Assembly (NCBI RefSeq): GCF_946892675.1
Contig: NZ_CAMPOV010000001.1
Location: 1,276,033 to 1,340,032 of the forward strand
Direction of reading: 5' to 3'
Source: Arthrobacter sp. Marseille-P9274
GTDB taxonomy: Bacteria > Actinomycetota > Actinomycetes > Actinomycetales > Micrococcaceae
DNA length: 64,000 nt
This document shows, piece after piece, positions 1 through 7,127 of the stretch. Under the pieces are notes generated by a model. That model was not told where the DNA came from, did no database searches, and saw only the letters and a program-made list of their open reading frames with translations. Position 1 is the first letter of the stretch. Every line of letters starts with the position of its first letter. Made by a program: the position numbers and the translations under genes.

Positions 1-71
1 GCTTGATCCAGCAACAGCGTCGCCGGGGTCCCGGACGAGGCAGCGCGCTTGGCCACTGGGACGCGGCCCGC
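1..71. other. window edge, nothing assignable
   Basis: These bases lie downstream of the sufE stop codon. They are too short to assign. No RNA gene or clear hairpin is visible. Confidence 0.3.
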
Positions 72-527
72 TCAGGCTGCGGAGCGCGCGTCGGTGATCT
101 GCCGCTTGATCCGGGCGAGCATCGCGGCCATGCCGCGCATCCGCAGCGGCGTAATCGCGCGGGTCAGCCCGAGCTGGTCCGGCATGTCGTCCGGCACCGC
201 GAGGATTTCGTCCGCGGGCAGGCCGTTGAGCCCCTCGTGCAGGACGGCAGCAAAGCCCCGGGTCGTCGGGGCCTCCGGGGGAGCCGAGAAGAAGATCTCC
301 ACGGGCTGCTCCGGAGCGTCCCCGAGTTCCAGGGTCAGGAACAACGGTGACTGGCACTCAACAACCTGCTCGAGCAGTTCCGGATGCCCGGCGAGGTGCT
401 CGGGCAGTTCCGGCAGCGAGCGGGAGAATTCCAGCAGAAGCTGCAGCCGGTCGGGTTCCTCCATGGCCTGGAAGTCGTCGATGATTTCCGCCAGCGGCGC
501 CGGGATCTGTTGTTCAGTCACAGTCAT
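72..527 (-). CDS. sufE: SufE family cysteine desulfuration protein
   Basis: The 151-residue protein has the SufE fold length. It carries the motif VVECQSPLF, with the likely sulfur-accepting cysteine at residue 58. SufE proteins take persulfide sulfur from a cysteine desulfurase and pass it on for Fe-S assembly. The gene starts 15 bp after the stop of a rhodanese on the same strand, so the two are probably co-transcribed as a sulfur-transfer pair. The start is ATG at 527, with a weak AGGAT just upstream. The family call is firm; the partner desulfurase lies outside the window. Confidence 0.88.
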   Translation of the reverse strand: MTVTEQQIPAPLAEIIDDFQAMEEPDRLQLLLEFSRSLPELPEHLAGHPELLEQVVECQSPLFLTLELGDAPEQPVEIFFSAPPEAPTTRGFAAVLHEGLNGLPADEILAVPDDMPDQLGLTRAITPLRMRGMAAMLARIKRQITDARSAA

Positions 528-542
528 CTATCCTACGCCGGG

Positions 543-1448
543 TCAGCGTCGCGGGGCCGGAGCTTCGCCCGGCTCCGAGCCCCTGACGATGGGGACGCGT
601 ACGGCATTTCCCCATTCGGTCCAGGAGCCGTCGTAGTTGCGTACGTTCCCGAAGCCCAGCAGGTGCTTGAGGACAAACCAGGTGTGGCTCGACCTTTCCC
701 CGATCCGGCAGTAGGCGACGACGTCGTCCCCTTCCTTGAGGCCGGCCTCGCCCTTATAGATGGCTTCCAGCTCTTCGCGGCTCCTGAAGGTCCCGTCCTC
801 GGCCGCAGCCCTGGCCCAGGGGACGGAGGCGGCGCTCGGGATGTGGCCGCCGCGCAGGGCGCCTTCCTCCGGGTAGGCCGGCATGGTTGTGCGCAGGCCC
901 GAGTACTCCTCGGGAGAGCGGACGTCGATCAGCGGCTTGCCGAAATGCGCCAGGACGTCGGACAGGTAGGCACGGATGGGCTCGTCGTTGCGCTCGATGA
1001 CCGGGTAATCGGTGGAGACCGGCTGGGGCGCCTCGGTGGTCAGTTCCCGGCCTTCCGCAATCCACTTGTCGCGGCCACCGTCCAGCAGGCGGACGTCCTC
1101 GTGGCCGAACAGTGTGAAGACCCAGAGGGCGTAGGCGGCCCACCAGTTGCTCTTGTCGCCGTAGATCACCACGGTGCTATCGCGCGAGATGCCCTTGGTG
1201 CTCATGAGCTTGGCGAAGCCGGCGCCGTCCACGTAGTCCCTGGCCACCGGGTCGTTGAGGTCGGTGTGCCAGTCGATCTTCACTGCACCGGGGATATGGC
1301 CGGTGTCGTAGAGCAGGATGTCCTCGTCGGACTCCACGACGACCAGCGATTCGTTGTCCAGATTGGCGGCGAGCCATTCGGTGGACACGAGCCGCTCCGG
1401 ATCGGCGTAGGCGGCAAACTTCTCGTTCGATTCAGCGGCAACGGGCAC
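543..1448 (-). CDS. sseA: sulfurtransferase (tandem rhodanese, SseA-like)
   Basis: This 301-residue two-domain rhodanese has an N-terminal inactive domain (about 15-145) and a C-terminal catalytic domain (about 165-290). The active-site loop CRIGERS puts the catalytic cysteine near residue 247. Such enzymes move sulfane sulfur from thiosulfate or 3-mercaptopyruvate to thiophilic acceptors. The start is GTG at 1448, with AAAGGA 6 nt upstream. sufE follows 15 bp downstream. The loop CRIGER resembles thiosulfate-type enzymes, but substrate preference cannot be settled from sequence. Confidence 0.88.
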   Translation of the reverse strand: MPVAAESNEKFAAYADPERLVSTEWLAANLDNESLVVVESDEDILLYDTGHIPGAVKIDWHTDLNDPVARDYVDGAGFAKLMSTKGISRDSTVVIYGDKSNWWAAYALWVFTLFGHEDVRLLDGGRDKWIAEGRELTTEAPQPVSTDYPVIERNDEPIRAYLSDVLAHFGKPLIDVRSPEEYSGLRTTMPAYPEEGALRGGHIPSAASVPWARAAAEDGTFRSREELEAIYKGEAGLKEGDDVVAYCRIGERSSHTWFVLKHLLGFGNVRNYDGSWTEWGNAVRVPIVRGSEPGEAPAPRR

Positions 1449-1643
1449 GGCTGTCCTTTCGGTAAACGGGGATTTGGGCTCCCGCCTAGCCTAACCACAG
1501 CCCGCGGCAAAAGCTTCCGCCGCCCTATCCGGGGGAAGCGGCAAATCCGACAGGAATCCGACAATACAGCTGGCGTAGCGTATCGTTTCTCTGGCGGCAA
1601 ATCACCGCCGAGCAGATTTCAGGAAGGCATTGGTCGGCCCAAC

Positions 1644-2681
1644 GTGCCCCAGATCGAACAGCTAACCCGCCGGACCCCGAAGGCTTCCGTCGATGAACTC
1701 CTGAAGGGGTTCCATCCGTCGCCGCGTTTCGGCGAGGTCTCCTTCGCCAGCTACCGCCCCGACCCGTCGCAGCCGTCCCAGGCCACCGCGGTCAAAGCGC
1801 TGCAGGACTTCGCCGCATCCACGGACCATCGCGCGCCGACCGGACTCAAGCGGCTCTTCGGAGCCAAGAAGGCACCCAGCCGGGCGGGCATCTACCTCGA
1901 CGGCGGTTTCGGCGTCGGCAAGACGCACCTGCTGGCGTCCCTGTGGCACGCCGTCGAGGGACCGAAGGCGTTCGGCACCTTCGTCGAGTACACCAACCTC
2001 GTCGGCGCCCTGTCCTTCCGCAAGACTGTTGACGCTCTCAGCAGCTACAAGCTCGTCTGCATCGACGAATTCGAACTCGACGATCCGGGCGACACCGTCC
2101 TGATGTCGCGGCTTATGCGGGAACTCGCCGACGCCGGCGTCAGGCTGGCCGCGACCTCCAACACCCTGCCGGGTTCCTTGGGAGAGGGCCGCTTCGCCGC
2201 GGTCGACTTCCAGCGCGAGATCCAGGTCCTGGCGGACCAGTTCGATGTCATCAGGATCGACGGCGAGGACTACCGCCACCGCGGGCTGCCGGCCGCTCCC
2301 GCGCCCTTGAGCGACCAGGAACTCAAACGGCGGGTGTACAGCGACTTCGACGGGCAGGTGGTCGCCGCCGACGAGTTCAGCGACCTAGTCAGCCATCTGG
2401 AGGGCGTCCACCCGAGCCGCTACCGGCAGTTCATCGACGGTATTGACGCGGTGGCCTGGCACAACGTGGCCACAATCACGGAGCAGTCGGTCGCGCTGCG
2501 GTTCGTGGTCCTGGCGGACCGGCTTTACGACAAGGATGTTCCCATCATCGCCAGCGGCGCCCCCTTTGACGAGCTGTTCACCCCGGAGATGATGTCCGGG
2601 GGCTACATGAAGAAGTATTACCGTGCGGTCTCGCGCCTGACGGCCCTGGCGCGCGAGGGCATGACCGGGGAATCCTCCTAG
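1644..2681 (+). CDS. zapE: cell division protein ZapE / AFG1-like ATPase
   Basis: This 345-residue P-loop ATPase of the AFG1/ZapE family has Walker A GGFGVGKTH (about residues 86-94) and Walker B KLVCIDEFEL (about 135-144), followed by the family core RLMRELADAGVRLAATSNT. In E. coli ZapE modulates the Z-ring; the actinobacterial role is inferred by homology. The reading frame is open far upstream, but homology begins at PQIEQLTRRTP, so GTG 1644 is chosen. AGGAAGG lies 16 nt upstream, which is longer than usual. The gene is divergent from the rhodanese/sufE pair and ends before a strong hairpin. Confidence 0.85.
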   Translation: MPQIEQLTRRTPKASVDELLKGFHPSPRFGEVSFASYRPDPSQPSQATAVKALQDFAASTDHRAPTGLKRLFGAKKAPSRAGIYLDGGFGVGKTHLLASLWHAVEGPKAFGTFVEYTNLVGALSFRKTVDALSSYKLVCIDEFELDDPGDTVLMSRLMRELADAGVRLAATSNTLPGSLGEGRFAAVDFQREIQVLADQFDVIRIDGEDYRHRGLPAAPAPLSDQELKRRVYSDFDGQVVAADEFSDLVSHLEGVHPSRYRQFIDGIDAVAWHNVATITEQSVALRFVVLADRLYDKDVPIIASGAPFDELFTPEMMSGGYMKKYYRAVSRLTALAREGMTGESS

Positions 2682-2691
2682 GCACGCAAGA

Positions 2692-2725
2692 GGCGCCGGT
2701 GCTGCCTCGCGGCAGGACCGGCGCC
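2692..2725 (+). terminator. hairpin terminator after zapE
   Basis: Arms GGCGCCGGT (2692-2700) and ACCGGCGCC (2717-2725) pair perfectly. An inner CTGCC/GGCAG stem is closed by the loop TCGC, and CCCTTTG follows. It lies between the convergent zapE and small antitoxin-like genes and probably ends zapE transcription. Confidence 0.6.
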
Positions 2726-2750
2726 ACCCTTTGCCGTTCCCAGAGAGCTA

Positions 2751-2999
2751 TTAGGCCGGAGGGTTCGCCCCTCCGGCGCGTCCGGGATTGTTGTTCCCCG
2801 GCGCCCTGTCGATGAGTTCGGAGGCCTTGGCTTGGAGGCCATCGACCTGTCCGGAGTACTTGCCTCCGGTCTTGGTGTCGATGAAGTCACCGACTTTGCC
2901 GATGCCGCCCTTGATGCTGTCGGCGTTGCTGCCGACCAGCTCAGCTGCCTTGTCCTTCAGCCCTCCGGCCTTGCCCTTGAGCTCGTCAAATATAGACAC
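2751..2999 (-). CDS. small antitoxin-like protein (Rv0909/MT0933 family)
   Basis: This 82-residue, lysine/alanine/glycine-rich helical protein has the pattern SIFDELKGKAGGLKDKAAEL near its start. It matches the actinobacterial antitoxin family annotated from Rv0909. No adjacent toxin is visible, so it is either solitary or has a role in stress unrelated to a toxin. GTG 2999 is chosen because AGGAGG sits 5 nt upstream; a longer reading to 3098 has no such signal. The tail after residue 65 is Gly/Pro/Asn-rich and probably disordered. Confidence 0.65.
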   Translation of the reverse strand: MSIFDELKGKAGGLKDKAAELVGSNADSIKGGIGKVGDFIDTKTGGKYSGQVDGLQAKASELIDRAPGNNNPGRAGGANPPA

Positions 3000-3097
3000 A
3001 GCCACCTCCTTTCTCCCGCGGGAACCGTCTGTTCCCTTCAGGTTCCATCCTAGGCGCGGCATCCACGGCGTCAACGACTGCGCTCGGGCGGAGTCCA

Positions 3098-3316
3098 CTA
3101 TGTCATCCAGTCCGATGCCGGCCGCTGCTCGGCCGCTGCCATGAGCGGGAAGGCCGTGGCGCCGTCGATGGACCCCCTGATGATGTCCTCGTGGCCGGCG
3201 TGCCGCGCGGTCTCCGCGGTCAGATGCGCCAGGATCGAGCGCAGGCTATAGCCCTCGCGCCGACCGGAGAACCGGGGGGCATCGGGCATCAGGACCGAAG
3301 CGTCGAGTGCTCGGAG
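3098..3316 (-). pseudogene. remnant of a DinB/DUF664 (mycothiol-dependent S-transferase-like) gene
   Basis: The frame encodes LRSILAHLTAETARHAGHED, followed by an IIR-IDG segment. This matches only the C-terminal part of DUF664/DinB proteins, including the metal-ligand HxxxETxRHAGHxD region. The protein should be about 160-180 residues, but only about 70 are recognisable. The frame upstream of about 3316 loses homology, and no start or ribosome site fits. I read it as a decayed gene. It sits between the antitoxin-like gene and the tRNA array terminator. Confidence 0.6.
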
Positions 3317-3456
3317 GGCCGGGCAGACCCGCTCCGTACGGCTCCCTGTAGCTTTGCAGGATTCCCTGCTCGCTCGCGGCGGGCCTCAGCCGCAGTTCGT
3401 CGGCCGCAGTCCTCGACGGCGTATGGCCGGGTCCCGGAACAGGAGGGGCGGTTAAA

Positions 3457-3487
3457 CAAAAGCCGGCTCCGCGTCGGAGCCGTTCAA
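3457..3487 (-). terminator. terminator of the minus-strand tRNA array
   Basis: On the minus strand CGGCTCC-GACGC-GGAGCCG forms a perfect 7-bp hairpin followed by GCTTTTGTTT, just downstream of the last tRNA-Val. This is a typical intrinsic terminator for the seven-gene array. Confidence 0.75.
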
Positions 3488-3489
3488 AG

Positions 3490-3564
3490 TGGTGGGCGAT
3501 ACTGGGATCGAACCAGTGACCTCTTCCGTGTCAGGGAAGCGCGCTACCGCTGCGCCAATCGCCC
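3490..3564 (-). tRNA. tRNA-Val (GAC), copy 1, CCA encoded
   Basis: Complete cloverleaf: 7-bp acceptor GGGCGAT/ATCGCCC, anticodon loop CTGACAC (anticodon GAC), T-loop TTCGATC and discriminator A. It is the last gene of the array and the only Val(GAC) copy with an encoded 3' CCA. Confidence 0.95.
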
Positions 3565-3611
3565 GGGGGCCGATACCGGGGCACCTCAGACGTGCTTGGT
3601 ATCGGGGGGTA

Positions 3612-3688
3612 TGGAGCGGACGACGGGATTCGAACCCGCGACATCCACCTTGGCAAGGTGGTGCTCTAGCCAGCTGAGCTACGTCCGC
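3612..3688 (-). tRNA. tRNA-Gly (GCC), copy 1, CCA encoded
   Basis: Acceptor GCGGACG/CGTCCGC, anticodon arm CCACC-TTGCCAA-GGTGG (anticodon GCC), T-loop TTCGAAT, discriminator U and encoded CCA. Confidence 0.95.
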
Positions 3689-3719
3689 ATGGAGAGGATC
3701 CGACATCGGATTCCATCCG

Positions 3720-3791
3720 TGGGCGATACTGGGATCGAACCAGTGACCTCTTCCGTGTCAGGGAAGCGCGCTACCGCTGCGCCAATCGCCC
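3720..3791 (-). tRNA. tRNA-Val (GAC), copy 2
   Basis: The body is identical to copy 1, but the gene is followed by CGG rather than CCA, so the 3' CCA must be added post-transcriptionally. Confidence 0.95.
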
Positions 3792-3837
3792 CGGATCCAA
3801 AACCGGAGCAGCTTTGAACGCTCCGGTATTGGGGGAG

Positions 3838-3914
3838 TGGAGCGGACGACGGGATTCGAACCCGCGACATCCACCTTGGCAAGGTGGTGCTCTAGCCAGC
3901 TGAGCTACGTCCGC
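3838..3914 (-). tRNA. tRNA-Gly (GCC), copy 2, CCA encoded
   Basis: Same body as copy 1 with anticodon GCC; TGG on the plus strand at 3838-3840 encodes the 3' CCA. It alternates with tRNA-Val copies, which suggests tandem duplication of a Gly-Val unit. Confidence 0.95.
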
Positions 3915-3945
3915 ATGGAGAGGATCCGTGAACGGGCTCCATCCG

Positions 3946-4017
3946 TGGGCGATACTGGGATCGAACCAGTGACCTCTTCCGTGTCAGGGAAGCGCGCTAC
4001 CGCTGCGCCAATCGCCC
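3946..4017 (-). tRNA. tRNA-Val (GAC), copy 3
   Basis: Body identical to the other Val(GAC) genes, with no encoded CCA. It follows tRNA-Cys in the array. Confidence 0.95.
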
Positions 4018-4050
4018 GTAAAGGGTTGCTGCAAGTACCATCTGCAAACG

Positions 4051-4121
4051 AGGTGGGGACGGGATTCGAACCCGCGTATACGGCTTTGCAGGCCGCTGCC
4101 TCGCCTCTCGGCCACCCCACC
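4051..4121 (-). tRNA. tRNA-Cys (GCA)
   Basis: Acceptor GGTGGGG/CCCCACC, discriminator U (usual for tRNA-Cys), anticodon loop CTGCAAA (anticodon GCA), no encoded CCA. It is the second gene of the array, after tRNA-Gly copy 3. Confidence 0.95.
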
Positions 4122-4175
4122 GTGGCCTGCAGATTCAGGACCGGCCAGCAAAGCTGGCACCAACAGTGACTTGCG

Positions 4176-4249
4176 AGCGGACGACGGGATTCGAACCCGC
4201 GACATCCACCTTGGCAAGGTGGTGCTCTAGCCAGCTGAGCTACGTCCGC
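4176..4249 (-). tRNA. tRNA-Gly (GCC), copy 3 (first gene of the array)
   Basis: Same body as the other Gly(GCC) copies but without an encoded CCA. It is the promoter-proximal gene. Upstream on the minus strand an AT-rich stretch (TATAGAGTTCTTAC, about 4306-4322) could hold the array promoter. Confidence 0.95.
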
Positions 4250-4322
4250 ATGTCGTGATATCGCCCGGTCCGGCTGTCTTTCCGGAGCGCCTCGGCGATT
4301 TCCAACGAGTAAGAACTCTATA

Positions 4323-4342
4323 GGACGAATCGTGCTTCGTCC
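4323..4342. promoter_or_regulatory. 7-bp inverted repeat in the tRNA array promoter region
   Basis: GGACGAA-tcgtgc-TTCGTCC is a perfect inverted repeat located where the -35 region of the minus-strand tRNA array would lie. It may be an operator or a coincidental hairpin. No regulator is identified. Confidence 0.3.
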
Positions 4343-4477
4343 AATCGGGCGTGCGGCAGCCCGCCGGGGGCGTCGCCGCCGGCGCCCGACGGGCGGGACC
4401 GAGGTCCGGTTTTTGCACATGGCCATCTGTCGGCTACCATTCATAAGCGACGTTGATCCGCATAACGGATCCACCTC

Positions 4478-4552
4478 GGGCGATTGGCGCAGTGGTAGCG
4501 CGCTTCGTTCACACCGAAGAGGTCACTGGTTCGAACCCAGTATCGCCCACCA
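4478..4552 (+). tRNA. tRNA-Val (CAC), CCA encoded
   Basis: Acceptor GGGCGAT/ATCGCCC and anticodon loop TTCACAC (anticodon CAC). Outside the anticodon arm it is almost identical to the three Val(GAC) genes on the other strand, so these are paralogues. It is transcribed away from them. Confidence 0.95.
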
Positions 4553-4557
4553 TATGG

Positions 4558-4599
4558 GAGGCCCCCGCCCAGGCAATCAGCCTGGGCGGGGGCCTCTTT
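4558..4599 (+). terminator. intrinsic terminator of tRNA-Val (CAC)
   Basis: A perfect 17-bp stem (4558-4574 with 4580-4596) with loop AATCA is followed by TTTCGTTG. It begins 5 nt after the tRNA 3' end. Confidence 0.85.
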
Positions 4600-4676
4600 C
4601 GTTGCCATTGCCTAGGGTGCGTCCCCTCCGGCTTCGCGGCCCGAAACCGTCGGTGGTCTCTGAGATGATGCTTGGT

Positions 4677-5549
4677 ATGACAGATCCGGCGCTGGCCCAC
4701 AAGACCGATTTCGGACGGATGTACTCCCGCTCCACCACGGAACTTCCGAGTGTTCCCTCCATTACGACCGTGATATCCCAAGCACCCACGGACCTGGGCG
4801 GGTGGTTCTCCCACATGGCGGCCACGGCCATGGCGCAGGACCACAGGCTGGCCGAGGCCGCCGGAAATCCCGCCAAGCTGCGGGCCTTGGCAAAGGAAGC
4901 CTCATCCGCTGCGGAGCGCTACAGGGATGCGGCGGCGCTGCGCGGGGACCGGGTGCATTCCTATTGCGAGCAGGTGTCGCTGCGCGCCCTGGGGCGTCCG
5001 CACCGAATGGCAGAGGCACGCGAGGCCCTGAAGGCGAACGGTGAAGAGGCCTTCGCGGCGCGCTTCGACGAGTGGTGGGAGCTGTATGCGGTCGAGCCGA
5101 TCGAGCCCGAGATCACCGTGTGGAACGCCGAGCTCGGTTATGCCGGAACGATGGACCTGGTGGCCAGGATCGGCGGACGGCTGTGCCTGATCGACTTCAA
5201 GACCAAGGGCACGGACCGCAACGGGCAGGTCAAGGCCATGGACGAGAAGGTCGTCATGCAGTTGGTGGCCGGGATGAAGGCACAGGAAAGCCTGGTCGAC
5301 GCGGCGGCGGGCAGCTGGGAGCCGTGGGCGTACGGTGATGACCCGGTCCTCCTGGGGGTGGCCATCGGCGAAACGGAAGTCCGCCCGATGCGCGCTAATC
5401 CCGAGGTCCTGAAGTACCACTGGTATAAGTTCTGCGCGCTGCGCCGGGTGTGGGACCTTCAGCTGCAGGTGGCGGACGCCGGCCGCGCATTGCTGCCCGT
5501 CGGCCCTCCGGTGCCGGCAGTCCGCGCTGTCGAGCCGGCTGCCAGCTGA
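4677..5549 (+). CDS. PD-(D/E)XK nuclease-like protein, function unknown
   Basis: The 290-residue protein has GYAGTMDLVARIGGRLCLID followed by FKTK near residues 150-175. This matches the G-x-x-D...(I/L)D-x-K pattern of PD-(D/E)XK nuclease-superfamily (Cas4/RecB-like) domains. No helicase or cysteine cluster is attached. Three in-frame ATGs lie at 4665, 4668 and 4677; none has a good ribosome site, and 4677 (MTDPALAHKTDF) is chosen by likely homology. It sits upstream of def with its own promoter region after the tRNA terminator. The role is unknown: a stand-alone nuclease, or an inactive fold. Confidence 0.6.
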   Translation: MTDPALAHKTDFGRMYSRSTTELPSVPSITTVISQAPTDLGGWFSHMAATAMAQDHRLAEAAGNPAKLRALAKEASSAAERYRDAAALRGDRVHSYCEQVSLRALGRPHRMAEAREALKANGEEAFAARFDEWWELYAVEPIEPEITVWNAELGYAGTMDLVARIGGRLCLIDFKTKGTDRNGQVKAMDEKVVMQLVAGMKAQESLVDAAAGSWEPWAYGDDPVLLGVAIGETEVRPMRANPEVLKYHWYKFCALRRVWDLQLQVADAGRALLPVGPPVPAVRAVEPAAS

Positions 5550-5556
5550 AGGCACT

Positions 5557-5562
5557 TAGACT
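5557..5562 (+). promoter_or_regulatory. candidate -10 of the def operon
   Basis: TAGACT is the same hexamer that precedes hisI and rpsA in this window. It leaves a leader of about 36 nt before the def start, which has AGGTAGAAGAG as ribosome site. No convincing -35 is seen. Confidence 0.4.
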
Positions 5563-5604
5563 TGAAGCGACGTTTTCCACGGCAAAAGTGAGGTAGAAGA
5601 GCAG

Positions 5605-6180
5605 ATGACCGTCCTAGGTATTCGGATCATCGGAGATCCGGTGCTTCGCACCAAGGCCGAGCCGGTGACCGAGTTCGGCCCCGAACTGGAAAAGCTCGTT
5701 GCCGACATGGACGAGACGATGGAGAACGTCGAGGGAGCCGGCTTGGCCGCACCGCAGGTAGGGGTCAGCCTGCGGGTGTTCACATACCAGATCGACGGAC
5801 GGCGCGGCCATGTGGTCAACCCGGTGCTGGAAAACAGTGATGATTTCCAGGAGGACCAGGTGGAGGGATGCCTCTCCATTCCGGGGCTCGGCTACCCGGT
5901 ACGGCGTCGGCGCTGGAGCCGCGTGACCGGCGTCGACATGAAAGGCAACCCCGTGGTTGTCGAGGGCGAAGGAATGCTGGCACGTTGCTTCCAGCATGAG
6001 ACGGACCACCTGGATGGGGTGCTCTACATTGACCACTTGTCCGGCGAGGAGCGCAAGAGCGCTCTGCGGGCGATCCGGAACGCCACCTACAACACCGTGG
6101 CCCGGGACACCACGGCCAAGCGGTCGGCCAGCGTCGGGTCGGGTTTCGGTGCCGGTGCCTTCGGGCAGCCCCAGGCATGA
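5605..6180 (+). CDS. def: peptide deformylase
   Basis: 191 residues with all three deformylase motifs: GAGLAAPQ (44-51), EGCLS (87-91, metal-binding Cys89) and HETDH (131-135, metal-binding histidines and catalytic glutamate). The enzyme removes the N-formyl group from nascent proteins. Its stop overlaps the fmt start by 4 bp (ATGA), so the formylating and deformylating enzymes are made from one transcript. The C-terminal extension after residue 165 is common in actinobacterial enzymes. Confidence 0.97.
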   Translation: MTVLGIRIIGDPVLRTKAEPVTEFGPELEKLVADMDETMENVEGAGLAAPQVGVSLRVFTYQIDGRRGHVVNPVLENSDDFQEDQVEGCLSIPGLGYPVRRRRWSRVTGVDMKGNPVVVEGEGMLARCFQHETDHLDGVLYIDHLSGEERKSALRAIRNATYNTVARDTTAKRSASVGSGFGAGAFGQPQA

Positions 6181-7127
6181 CCGTCCCTGATGCCCGGCCG
6201 CGGGTCCTTTTCGCCGGCACGCCCGGCGTGGCCGTCCCGTCCCTGGACGCGCTGTCGGCAGCCGGTTTCGACATCGTGGCCGTCCTGACACGCGAGGACG
6301 CGCCGGTCGGACGCAAGAAGATCATGACCGCGTCACCGGTGGCCCGGCGGGCGGCCGAGCTTGGGCTGCACGTCATCAAGGCGAACCGCCTCGATGATCC
6401 TGCCGTTTCCGCCATCGCAGAAGCCGCCCCGGACGTGGCGGCGATCGTGGCTTACGGCGGACTGGTGCCGGAGGAGGCGTTGGCGCTGCCGGCCCACGGC
6501 TGGATCAACCTGCACTTTTCCCTGCTGCCCCAGTGGCGCGGCGCCGCCCCCGTCCAGCACGCGGTGATCAACGGTGACGACATGACCGGCGCTTCGACCT
6601 TCCTGCTCGAAAAGGGACTGGACACCGGTCCCGTCTACGGCACCCTCACCGAGTCGATTCGGCCGGAGGACACCAGCGGCGAGCTGCTCGAGCGGCTGTC
6701 GCTCAGCGGGGCGACACTGCTGGCCCAGACGCTGTCGGCCGTACTGGCAGGAAAAGCCGTCGCCGTTCCGCAGGCCGGCCGGCCTACGGCGGCCCCGAAG
6801 CTGGGACTCGAGGACGGCCACATCGACTGGAACCAGCCGGCGCTGGCCATCCGGCGCAGGATCAACGGCGTGACGCCGGAGCCCGGGGCATGGACCACGC
6901 TCCGGGACCAGCGGTTCAAGCTCGGACCGGTCACGCTCCGGCAGGACCGCAGGGACCTGGCTCCCGGCCAGGTGCTGCCGACCTCCGGCGGATCCGCCTC
7001 TGCCCTGGTGGGAACCGGCTCCTGCGCTGTCCAATTGGGCCAGGTGCAGCCGGCAGGCAAGAAGATGATGGCGGCGGCCGACTGGGCGCGCGGCCTGGGA
7101 CAACGTGAGGATGTGCGGTTCGAATGA
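6177..7127 (+). CDS. fmt: methionyl-tRNA formyltransferase
   Basis: 316 residues. The N-terminal formyltransferase domain starts RVLFAGTPGVAVPSLDAL and contains the folate/active-site segment LHFSLLPQWRGAAPVQHA (about 110-128). The C-terminal tRNA-binding domain runs from about residue 215. It formylates initiator Met-tRNA using 10-formyl-THF. It overlaps def upstream and rsmB downstream by 4 bp each, so translation is coupled. Confidence 0.96.
   Translation: MTVPDARPRVLFAGTPGVAVPSLDALSAAGFDIVAVLTREDAPVGRKKIMTASPVARRAAELGLHVIKANRLDDPAVSAIAEAAPDVAAIVAYGGLVPEEALALPAHGWINLHFSLLPQWRGAAPVQHAVINGDDMTGASTFLLEKGLDTGPVYGTLTESIRPEDTSGELLERLSLSGATLLAQTLSAVLAGKAVAVPQAGRPTAAPKLGLEDGHIDWNQPALAIRRRINGVTPEPGAWTTLRDQRFKLGPVTLRQDRRDLAPGQVLPTSGGSASALVGTGSCAVQLGQVQPAGKKMMAAADWARGLGQREDVRFE

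Noticed and set aside
4332-4676. Upstream extension of the PD-(D/E)XK-like gene through tRNA-Val (CAC)
   Set aside because: The extension would translate a tRNA gene and its terminator; the start is placed at 4677 instead.
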